Below, in pieces: positions 1-6,111 of a stretch of 13,520 nt of DNA. The position numbers and the translations under genes are program-made. A model generated the notes under the pieces. The model saw only the letters and a program-made list of their open reading frames with translations. It had not been told where the DNA came from and made no database searches. Source of the DNA: Gemmatimonadota bacterium (GTDB taxonomy: Bacteria > Gemmatimonadota > Gemmatimonadetes > Gemmatimonadales > Gemmatimonadaceae); assembly GCA_003142495.1 (NCBI GenBank), contig PLMM01000138.1:1-13520 (forward strand), in the 5' to 3' direction. The stretch's first letter is position 1. Each line of letters starts with the position of its first letter.

Positions 1-675
1 CATCCAGAACTCGGTGAGATGCCGGCGCGTCTTCGACTTCTCGGCGCGGAAGGTTGGGCCGAAGGTGTAGATCTTTCCCCACGCGGCGGCGGCGGCCTCG
101 CCGTAGAGCTGCCCCGTCTGCGCGAGGTACGCGCTCCCCTCGTCGAAATACTCGGTGGAGAAGAGCCCCGAGCGCTCGCCGATCGCGGCGGTGAGGATCG
201 GAGTGTCGACGCGAAGAAAATCTCGCGAGTAGAAGAAGTCCTGAATTCCCTGCTCCAGCTCACTCCGGATCGTCGCGATCGCACGCTGGCGCGGAGAGCG
301 CAGCCACAGATGCCGATGGTCGAGGAGGAAGTCGATCCCGTGCTCCTTCGGCTGGATCGGATAGTCGAGGGGGCTCGTGCCGACGATCGCGAGATCGGTG
401 ACGCCGAGCTCGTAGCCGCCGGGCGCGCGCGCGTCCGCGCGAACGTCGCCGGTGACGGCTACCGATGTTTCCAGCGAGAGCTGTGCGAAGCGATCCCAGA
501 CAGCCTGTGTAACGGCAGACTTGACCAGCACGCACTGCAGCAGGCCGGTGCCGTCACGTAACACGAGGAAGGCCACTTTCCCGGATGAGCGGACCGTGGT
601 GATCCATCCTCGAACCGTAACGGACTTTCCAACTTCGCTGCTCAACCCGCTAATGCGTGTAGATGGCAATGTCAT
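1..675 (-). CDS. asnS: Asparaginyl-tRNA synthetase, N-terminal half (partial)
   Basis: Class II synthetase that charges tRNA-Asn with asparagine in the cytoplasm. The 225 residues present start MTLPSTRISGLSSEVGKSVT. They contain an N-terminal OB-fold anticodon-binding domain (about residues 10-110, with VRGWITTVRSSGKVAFLVLRD), then the start of the catalytic core (KEHGIDFLLDHRHLWLRS, DFLRVDTPILTAA) and the AsnRS signature FGPTFRAEKSKTRRHLTEFWM. That last motif separates it from bacterial AspRS and LysRS. The frame is open to the window edge, so roughly the C-terminal half, including class II motif 3, lies outside. The start is ATG at 675. An in-frame TGA lies 57 bases upstream and no better start or clear Shine-Dalgarno sequence is visible, so initiation may be leaderless or weakly primed. 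It is divergent from the histidine kinase gene. The identity is firm; the exact start is likely but not proven. Confidence 0.95.
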   Translation of the reverse strand, partial: MTLPSTRISGLSSEVGKSVTVRGWITTVRSSGKVAFLVLRDGTGLLQCVLVKSAVTQAVWDRFAQLSLETSVAVTGDVRADARAPGGYELGVTDLAIVGTSPLDYPIQPKEHGIDFLLDHRHLWLRSPRQRAIATIRSELEQGIQDFFYSRDFLRVDTPILTAAIGERSGLFSTEYFDEGSAYLAQTGQLYGEAAAAAWGKIYTFGPTFRAEKSKTRRHLTEFWM

Positions 676-706
676 TGATCTGGCTGAGGTTACGTTTGGG
701 GAGCGC

Positions 707-736
707 AAGCTATCCCGCCGCTGACACGAGTGTCAA
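707..736 (-). promoter_or_regulatory. Candidate asnS promoter
   Basis: Read on the minus strand, 736-731 is TTGACA, a full match to the sigma70-type -35 consensus. About 16-18 bases downstream the best -10 candidates are GATAGC or TAGCTT, which match TATAAT at only 3 of 6 positions. Transcription would then begin near 700, giving a leader of only about 25 bases before the ATG at 675. The -35 match is strong for this GC-rich background; the -10 box is weak, so the promoter call is tentative. Confidence 0.4.
722..735. promoter_or_regulatory. Perfect palindrome TGACAC-GA-GTGTCA, candidate operator
   Basis: This is a perfect 6-2-6 inverted repeat of 14 bp, the size of a typical dimeric regulator site. 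Its right half overlaps the TTGACA -35 box of the candidate asnS promoter, a position where a bound protein would normally block RNA polymerase. It also lies upstream of the divergent kinase gene. I do not recognise the motif as a named family's site. Confidence 0.45.
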
Positions 737-772
737 CGTGCTGATACGCACAAATGACCGCACCGCCGGAAC

Positions 773-814
773 AAAATCGAAAGGTTGCGGCTAGTGGTAT
801 GTGTAGCCGATTTT
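773..814 (+). other. Bulged hairpin in kinase leader region
   Basis: The continuous right arm TAGCCGATTTT (804-814) can pair with AAAATCG (773-779) and GGCTA (789-793). The two left-hand segments are separated by an unpaired stretch of about 9-10 bases, and the loop is 10 bases. The right arm ends in four T residues, so it looks weakly terminator- or attenuator-like on the plus strand. No upstream plus-strand gene needs a terminator here, so a role in the kinase leader, or chance, are the remaining options. Confidence 0.2.
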
Positions 815-1009
815 CAGGATTAGTTCGGACGGCCAGTCATTTGCGATGCTGCGCGTGGGCAGCGCTGGGCGCAGTGGTGGCAAGGCTGCAATAATGGAGA
901 AGATGAACGGATTGCGAGTTGAGCCCACACCTCCGGTTCGATTTACGGTGGCGCGCCAGTGTGCGGCGTGCCATTCGTGCATCGAATCGTCGTCACGCGA
1001 GTGCGCAGC

Positions 1010-2506
1010 GTGACGATCCGTTCGAAGCTCGCGCTCGGACTCTTCGCGAATCTGCTCATCCTGCTCGCGCCGCTCGCGTTCGCGCTTCATTCGCTCGAGC
1101 AGCTGCACACCACCACGCGTCAGCTCCGCGACCACGCGTTCGGCGCATCGCTGCTGGTGGGGCGAATGCGCGCCGTCGCGGATGAGGTGCGCCAGTCCGA
1201 GGAGCGGCTGCTCTTCGTGCACGACACGGCGGCGCTCAATCACGTGAACGGGCTGCTCGAGCAGCTGCACGCGAAGAACGACTCGCTGCAGGGCTACGAT
1301 CTCGAGCACGCGCGCGCACGCATCGATACGCAGATTGAGCGGCTGCGGCGAATAGCGCCCGTCGAGATGTCGCACGCCGCCACGAGCCCGGCGATCGCCG
1401 ACACGATCTCCACGCGCCAGTATCTGCCGGCCGAGCGCGAGATCGAGTCGTCGCTGCGCGACGGGGAGCTCGTGCTCGCGGATCGCACACGTGCGCTCGT
1501 CGACGACGCAACGACGCTCGTCGACAACACCACGGAGATCGCGGGGATCGGGCTGGCGCTCGCCGCGAGCGTCGCGCTGCTCGTCTCCATCGCGCTCTGG
1601 CGCACCGTCAGCAAGCCGGTGCAGGATCTCGAGGCGGGGATGGAAGCCGTCGCGACCGGGCAGTTCGACTACAAGCTCTCGGTCTCTCCCGAACGGAACG
1701 ACGAGTTCGGGCGCCTCGCCGCGAGCTACAAATCGATGGCCGCGCAGCTCGCGCAGCTCGACAAGCTCAAGGCGGAGTTCGTGTCGGTCGCGTCGCACGA
1801 GCTCAAGACGCCGATCAACGTTGTCCTCGGCTACCTCCAGCTGCTGAACGAAGGCGTGTACGGATCGATCTCGGCGAAGCAGGGCGAGATTCTCCGCACC
1901 GTCGATGCGCAGACGCGCTCACTGTCGCGCCTCGTGCATCAGCTACTCGACATCAGCCGCTTCGAGGCGGGCGGCGGCAAGCTCGATCTCCGGCCCACGG
2001 AGCTCAACCACTTTCTCAGCGATCTCGAAAGCGCGTTCCACGTGCTGTCGCTGCAGCGCGGCATCAACTTCCGCATCGTGCGAACCGGGCCGCTGCCCGC
2101 CGAGGTCATCTGGGATCGGGATCGGATCAACGAAGTGCTCGGCAATCTGCTGTCAAACGCCTTCAAGTTCACGAAGAAGGAAGGAACCGTCGAGCTGGAC
2201 GTGCAGGCCGACGGGGGGCAGATTCGCGTGACCGTCGCCGACACCGGCGCCGGCATTCCGGCCGAGCAGCTTCCGCACATCTTCCGGAAGTTCTTCCAGG
2301 CGGACAACCAGCACTCGGCGGCGCACGATGGCACTGGACTTGGGCTTGCGATCGCGAAGCAGATCGTCGAGGCGCATGGCGGCAAGCTGACGGTGGAGAG
2401 TCGCATGGGCGAAGGAACGAAGTTCAGCATCGTGCTTCCGGTGCGCACCGGCCCCCGTCCGCGCCGGCGCTCCGCCGCAACGACCTCCGTGGATGCCAGC
2501 GCGTGA
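1010..2506 (+). CDS. Membrane-bound sensor histidine kinase (HAMP, HisKA, HATPase)
   Basis: Two-component sensor kinase of the inner membrane. From a GTG start at 1010 (498 aa, MTIRSKLALG...) it shows a first transmembrane helix at about 8-27 and an extracytoplasmic, largely helical sensor region at about 28-175 with no motif I recognise. A second transmembrane helix follows at about 177-197, then a HAMP linker at about 198-250 (SKPVQDLEAGMEAVATGQFD). The phospho-acceptor motif SHELKTP has His263. The HATPase domain has the N box NLLSNAFKF (Asn383), G1 DTGAGIP, F box FRKFF and G2 GTGLGLAI. All catalytic motifs are intact. In-frame GTG codons at 959, 968, 977 and 1001 are alternatives. 1010 is preferred because Arg/Lys residues then directly precede the first membrane helix and because it overlaps the stop of a small upstream frame. 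No strong Shine-Dalgarno is seen for any of these starts. No response regulator is present in the window. The 3' end overlaps the lipoprotein gene by GTGA. Confidence 0.93.
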   Translation: MTIRSKLALGLFANLLILLAPLAFALHSLEQLHTTTRQLRDHAFGASLLVGRMRAVADEVRQSEERLLFVHDTAALNHVNGLLEQLHAKNDSLQGYDLEHARARIDTQIERLRRIAPVEMSHAATSPAIADTISTRQYLPAEREIESSLRDGELVLADRTRALVDDATTLVDNTTEIAGIGLALAASVALLVSIALWRTVSKPVQDLEAGMEAVATGQFDYKLSVSPERNDEFGRLAASYKSMAAQLAQLDKLKAEFVSVASHELKTPINVVLGYLQLLNEGVYGSISAKQGEILRTVDAQTRSLSRLVHQLLDISRFEAGGGKLDLRPTELNHFLSDLESAFHVLSLQRGINFRIVRTGPLPAEVIWDRDRINEVLGNLLSNAFKFTKKEGTVELDVQADGGQIRVTVADTGAGIPAEQLPHIFRKFFQADNQHSAAHDGTGLGLAIAKQIVEAHGGKLTVESRMGEGTKFSIVLPVRTGPRPRRRSAATTSVDASA

Positions 2507-3069
2507 AGATTGGTCGACTGTGTCTTCTCGCAGGTGCGATGACGTTCGGCTGTGCCCACCCTCGCTCCGATTCTCCGGCGCCGGCCGATGTCGCGTGGGG
2601 CACCACGCTGGACTCGGCGCAGCGGCTCGCGGCGGCGGCGCAGTACGCGTCGGCGGATTCGTTGCTCGCGATGTTCGCGCGCAACGAGCCTGGGAGCACG
2701 GGCGCGCACGAGGCGATCTTCTGGCACGGGGTGTTCCTGCTCGAACCGGCGAACAAGAGCGGGAGCTGGCACAAGGCGTTGGCGGCCTTCGACGGCTATC
2801 TCTCGCTGTCGGATCCGCTCCCGCATCGCTCCGAGGCGATGGTGCTGCGTCGCACGACGCGGCTGATCGACTCGCTGTCGCAGTCGCGCTCGATGGACAG
2901 CGTGCCCGCGATGCATCTGGTTGTGTCCGGCGATTCGCTGCAGGAGACAACGCGCGAGCAGGAGGCGGCGAAGATGGTGAAGACGCTCCAGGATTCGCTG
3001 AACAAGACGACGGCGGAGCTGGAGCGGATCAAGAAGCGGCTGACGACGACGCCGACGGGCAAGCCGTAG
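2503..3069 (+). CDS. Probable lipoprotein coupled to the histidine kinase (QseG-like context)
   Basis: Small envelope protein of 188 aa. The N terminus MKIGRLCLLAGAMTFGC is a short charged-hydrophobic signal ending at Cys17, the probable lipidation site. The lipobox is atypical (T-F-G-C rather than L-A-G-C), so lipidation is likely but not certain. Residues about 30-130 look helical and TPR-like (AAAQYASADSLLAMFARNEP, WHKALAAFDGYLSLSD). Residues about 145-182 form a coiled-coil-like segment (TLQDSLNKTTAELERIKKRL). The GTG start overlaps the kinase stop by 4 bases, which argues for translational coupling and a shared function. In enterobacteria the kinase QseE/GlrK is followed by the outer-membrane lipoprotein QseG/YfhG, which also has a helical, coiled-coil C terminus. 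The analogy is inference from order and architecture, not shown homology. The gene converges on recG. Confidence 0.8.
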   Translation: MKIGRLCLLAGAMTFGCAHPRSDSPAPADVAWGTTLDSAQRLAAAAQYASADSLLAMFARNEPGSTGAHEAIFWHGVFLLEPANKSGSWHKALAAFDGYLSLSDPLPHRSEAMVLRRTTRLIDSLSQSRSMDSVPAMHLVVSGDSLQETTREQEAAKMVKTLQDSLNKTTAELERIKKRLTTTPTGKP

Positions 3070-3070
3070 C

Positions 3071-3101
3071 CGCTCTCCGTTTCACCCCACCCGGAAGAGC
3101 G
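3071..3101. terminator. Hairpin at the convergent lipoprotein/recG junction (no T tract)
   Basis: CGCTCTCCG (3071-3079) pairs with CGGAAGAGCG (3092-3101), giving about 9 bp with a single bulged base and a 12-base loop. It spans the 12-base gap between the two stop codons and reaches into the last codons of recG. Neither strand has a T run after the stem, so it is not a canonical intrinsic terminator. It could act as a bidirectional pause or 3'-end stabilising stem, or be chance. Confidence 0.3.
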
Positions 3102-5169
3102 CCAGCGCGCGAGGATAGCGCTCCGCGAGCGCCGTGCGCACCGCAGCATGCTCGCGCTTCTCGAGCGTCGGGTCGCCGCGCAGCAGCTCCTCCGCGCTCT
3201 CCATCGCGAGCAGGTTGAGCGCCTCGTCGCGGATCGGATCGGCATAGCGGAACGTTTTTTCGCCGCTCTGCTGCGCGCCGAAGAGATCGCCCATCCCGCG
3301 CAGCCTGAGATCCGCGCGTGCGATCTCGAAGCCATCATCGGTGCCCGCGAAGAGCTGCAGCCGCTCGCTCGCCTCGGGGCTCACGTCGCCGAGCAGAATG
3401 CTGTAGCTCTCCTCCGCGCCGCGGCCCACGCGCCCCCGCAACTGGTGCAGCTGCGAGAGTCCGAAGCGCTCGGGGTGCTCGACCAACATCACCGTCGCGT
3501 TGGCGACATCGATCCCCACTTCGATGATCGTCGTTGCGACGAGAATGTCGATCTCGCCGTCGCGAAAGCGGCGCATGATGTCGTCGCGCTCATCGCCGGG
3601 CACGCGGCCGTGGAGCAGCGCCATCCGCCGATGCGCGAAGGCGCCCGTGGAAAGCGAGGCGAACATCGCGGTCGCGCCCTTCAAGTCCGTCTTCTCCGAC
3701 TCCTCGATGATCGGATACACGACGTACGCCTGCCGTCCCTTCTCCACCTCGCGATCGATGAAGGTGAGCACGCGCTCGCGCGCGGAGCCCGGCCTGAGCG
3801 CGGTGGTGACGGGCTGCCTGCCCGGCGGCCGCTCATCGAGCACGCTGACGTCGAGATCGCCATAGAGCGTGAGCGCGAGCGAGCGCGGGATCGGCGTGGC
3901 GCTCAGGAGCAGCACATCGGGACGCGCGCCCTTCTCGCCGAGCGCCGCGCGCTGCTCGACGCCGAAGCGATGCTGCTCATCGATCACGGCGAGGCCGAGC
4001 TTCGCGAACTTCGTGTCGCCCTGGACGAGCGCGTGCGTACCGACGACGACCATCGGCTCGCCGGACTCCATGCGCGCGGCCGCGGCGCGACGCTCGGTCG
4101 CCGGCAGACTCCCGGTGACGAGCAGCACCGGCACGCCAAGCGGCGCAAGGAGCTTCTCGAAGGTGCGCGCGTGCTGCTCGGCGAGGAGCTCCGTTGGCGC
4201 CATGAGCGCGGCCTGGTAGCCGTTCTCGATCGCGAGCAGCATCGCGAAGAGCGCGACGATGGTCTTGCCGCTCCCCACATCGCCCTGCAACAGGCGATGC
4301 ATGCGGCGATCGCTCACCATGTCCTTCACGATCTCGCGCGTGACGTGCACCTGCGCGTTGGTGAGCTCGTATGGCAGCACGGCCTTGAGCCGCGAGGTGA
4401 GATCGCGCTTGTTGGTGAAGGCGATTCCCTCGCGCGTCTCGCGCGCGAGATCGCGGGCGCGCCTGTGGAGGATGTGGACGAAGAAGAGCTCCTCAAAGGC
4501 GAGTCGCGACATCCCGAGGTGAGCGTCGGCGATCGAGCGCGGGCGATGTACGAGCGCGAGCGCCTCAGGGAGCGGCGGCACGCCGGCGCGCGTCAGCGTC
4601 GCCGCCGGCAGATACTCCGTGACGAGAGGGAGCAGCGCATCGATGTGCGCATCGATGAGCGAGCGAATCACCTTGAACGACAGTCCCTCGGTGGCGGGAT
4701 ACACCGAGAGCACGCGCCCCTCCGTGATTCCTTCGGCATCGGGACCGAGATTCACCATCTCGCGCGGCTGCAGCTGGCGGCCGTGGAAGAAGCGCACGGC
4801 GCCGGTGAGAAGGAGCTTGTCGTCCTTCTTGATCACGCGATCGAGATACGGCTGGCCGGGCCACGACACCTCGATCATCGCGCTGTCGTCGCGGATCACC
4901 GCCTGGAAGATGCGCAGCCCTTTGCGCGTCGGGATCACGCCCTTCGAAATGACGGTGCCGAGCACGGTCACGTCCATCCCCGGCTCGGCGCTTGCGATCG
5001 GCGCTATCGTGCTCGCGTCCTCGTAGCGATGCGGCACGTGAAAGAGGAGATCACGCGCGACTACTATCCCGAGCTTCCGCAGCAGATCCGCGCGATACGG
5101 GCCAACACCCTTGAGGTAGCCGACGCCGGTGTTCAGTCCGATCGCCGGACCCGCCGCGCGCGTGCTCAC
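3082..5169 (-). CDS. recG: ATP-dependent DNA helicase RecG
   Basis: Superfamily 2 helicase that reverses stalled replication forks and branch-migrates recombination intermediates. The 695-aa length is normal for the family (E. coli about 693). The N-terminal wedge/OB domain is at about 60-165. The helicase core has Walker A GDVGSGKT (296-303), motif Ia APTELLAEQH, the motif II box DEQHRFGV (397-404), motif III LLSATPIPRS, and distal motifs TTIIEVGIDV and QLRGRVGR, followed by the C-terminal segment LRGMGDLFGAQQSG. No core motif is missing. The frame stays open upstream into ftsY, but the true start is the GTG at 5169, which overlaps the ftsY stop as GTGA and fits the family's length. Coupled translation with ftsY is therefore likely. 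It is the last gene of the minus-strand run. Confidence 0.97.
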   Translation of the reverse strand: MSTRAAGPAIGLNTGVGYLKGVGPYRADLLRKLGIVVARDLLFHVPHRYEDASTIAPIASAEPGMDVTVLGTVISKGVIPTRKGLRIFQAVIRDDSAMIEVSWPGQPYLDRVIKKDDKLLLTGAVRFFHGRQLQPREMVNLGPDAEGITEGRVLSVYPATEGLSFKVIRSLIDAHIDALLPLVTEYLPAATLTRAGVPPLPEALALVHRPRSIADAHLGMSRLAFEELFFVHILHRRARDLARETREGIAFTNKRDLTSRLKAVLPYELTNAQVHVTREIVKDMVSDRRMHRLLQGDVGSGKTIVALFAMLLAIENGYQAALMAPTELLAEQHARTFEKLLAPLGVPVLLVTGSLPATERRAAAARMESGEPMVVVGTHALVQGDTKFAKLGLAVIDEQHRFGVEQRAALGEKGARPDVLLLSATPIPRSLALTLYGDLDVSVLDERPPGRQPVTTALRPGSARERVLTFIDREVEKGRQAYVVYPIIEESEKTDLKGATAMFASLSTGAFAHRRMALLHGRVPGDERDDIMRRFRDGEIDILVATTIIEVGIDVANATVMLVEHPERFGLSQLHQLRGRVGRGAEESYSILLGDVSPEASERLQLFAGTDDGFEIARADLRLRGMGDLFGAQQSGEKTFRYADPIRDEALNLLAMESAEELLRGDPTLEKREHAAVRTALAERYPRALALFRVG

Positions 5170-6101
5170 TCCGCGCCCAGCAGCTCCGCGGCGAACGATG
5201 CGGGGTCGAACGACACGAGATCGTCGGCCTGCTCGCCGACGCCGACGAACTTGACCGGCACATCGAGCGCCTCGTGCACCGCAACGACGATCCCGCCGCG
5301 CGCCGTGCCGTCGAGCTTCGTCACCACGAGCCCCGTCAGCGGCACGGCGCCGCTGAACGCACGCGCCTGCGCGATCGCGTTCTGGCCGATCGTGCCGTCG
5401 AGCACGAGCAGCGTCTCGTGCGGCGCGCCGGGAACGCGCTTGGCAATCACGGTGCCGACTTTGCGCAGCTCCGTCATCAGCCCGTTCTGCGTGTGCAGCC
5501 TTCCGGCCGTGTCGATGATGACGACGTCCATGCCGCGCGCAATCGCCGCGTCGATCGCGGAGAAGGCGACGGATGCGGGATCCGCGCCGGGCAGGCTGCC
5601 GACGAACTGCGCGCCCGCGCGCGTCGCCCACACGCGCAGCTGGTCGATCGCGCCCGCGCGGTACGTGTCGCCGGCGGCGACCATCACCTTCTTCCCCTCG
5701 CGCGTGAGGCGCGTCGCGAGCTTGCCGATGAACGTCGTCTTCCCCGCCCCGTTCACGCCCACCACGAGAATCACCGTCGGCGCAACGGTCGCATACACGA
5801 GCGCCGGATCACTGCGCCCGGCGCGCAGCGCCTTCTCGACGCCATCGCGCAGCGCGTCCTGAAAGTCATCCTCCGACTTGGCGAGCCCCTTTGCAGCGCG
5901 CGCCTCCACCTCGGCCACGAGCCGCAACGTCACCGGCACGCCGAAGTCCGCTTCGAGCAGCAGCTCCTCGAGACGCTCGAGCGAGCCCGCGTTGACGCCA
6001 CCGCGCACGATGACGCCCACGTCGAGCAGCGCAACATCCTTGATCTTCTGCCAGAGCGAGCGCTTCGAGACATCGCCCTCGCGCCGCATGATTCTCGCCA
6101 T
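5166..6101 (-). CDS. ftsY: Signal recognition particle receptor FtsY
   Basis: SRP-type GTPase that docks ribosome-SRP complexes at the inner membrane for co-translational insertion. The protein is 311 aa and has the NG domains but lacks the long acidic A domain of the E. coli protein, as in many bacteria. Visible motifs are the G1 P-loop GVNGAGKT (115-122), DTYRAGAIDQL (145-155, the family's DTFRAAA box), DTAGRLHTQNGLM (197-209), TKLDGTARGG (261-270) and the closing GVGEQADDL. ATG 6101 is chosen because GGAG lies five bases upstream. Met5 (ATG at 6089) is a less likely alternative. The stop of the vWA-like gene is 10 bases upstream, and recG overlaps the 3' end by four bases, so vWA-ftsY-recG reads as one transcription unit. 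Confidence 0.97.
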   Translation of the reverse strand: MARIMRREGDVSKRSLWQKIKDVALLDVGVIVRGGVNAGSLERLEELLLEADFGVPVTLRLVAEVEARAAKGLAKSEDDFQDALRDGVEKALRAGRSDPALVYATVAPTVILVVGVNGAGKTTFIGKLATRLTREGKKVMVAAGDTYRAGAIDQLRVWATRAGAQFVGSLPGADPASVAFSAIDAAIARGMDVVIIDTAGRLHTQNGLMTELRKVGTVIAKRVPGAPHETLLVLDGTIGQNAIAQARAFSGAVPLTGLVVTKLDGTARGGIVVAVHEALDVPVKFVGVGEQADDLVSFDPASFAAELLGAE

Positions 6102-6106
6102 TCGTA

Positions 6107-6110
6107 CTCC
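6107..6110 (-). promoter_or_regulatory. Ribosome binding site that sets the ftsY start
   Basis: GGAG on the minus strand, followed by five bases and then ATG 6101. It sits between the stop of the vWA-like gene and ftsY. This is one of the few clear Shine-Dalgarno sequences in the window and decides against the longer reading of the frame up to 6284. Confidence 0.6.
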
Positions 6111-6111
6111 G

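Larger units (their letters stand above)
676..1009. other. Divergent intergenic region, asnS / histidine kinase
   Basis: This 334-base stretch has no convincing gene. From left to right it holds the short asnS leader, a candidate -35 box with a superimposed palindrome (722-736), a bulged hairpin (773-814), and two very short plus-strand reading frames (799-894 and 894-1013) whose ends overlap the next start codon. A long minus-strand open frame crosses the region and runs antisense into the kinase gene. It has the low-complexity Arg-rich look of a GC-rich shadow frame. The kinase gene has alternative in-frame GTG starts at 959, 968, 977 and 1001, so up to about 50 bases at the right end could be coding. 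Confidence 0.6.

Noticed and set aside
791..1798. 335-codon minus-strand open frame across the kinase 5' region
   Set aside because: It is antisense to the kinase, which has complete signature motifs. The translation is mostly Arg/Glu repeats.
1939..2916. 325-codon minus-strand open frame
   Set aside because: It is antisense to the kinase C terminus and the lipoprotein gene; no domain, typical shadow composition.
5170..5631. N-terminal extension of recG into ftsY
   Set aside because: The extension is read within ftsY coding sequence and is Arg-rich. Without it RecG has the normal family length and begins at a GTGA junction.
3148..5862. 904-codon open frame on the plus strand
   Set aside because: It is antisense to recG and ftsY, which carry complete family motifs. 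The translation is Arg/Ala/Glu-rich with no recognisable domain, as expected for a shadow frame in GC-rich DNA.
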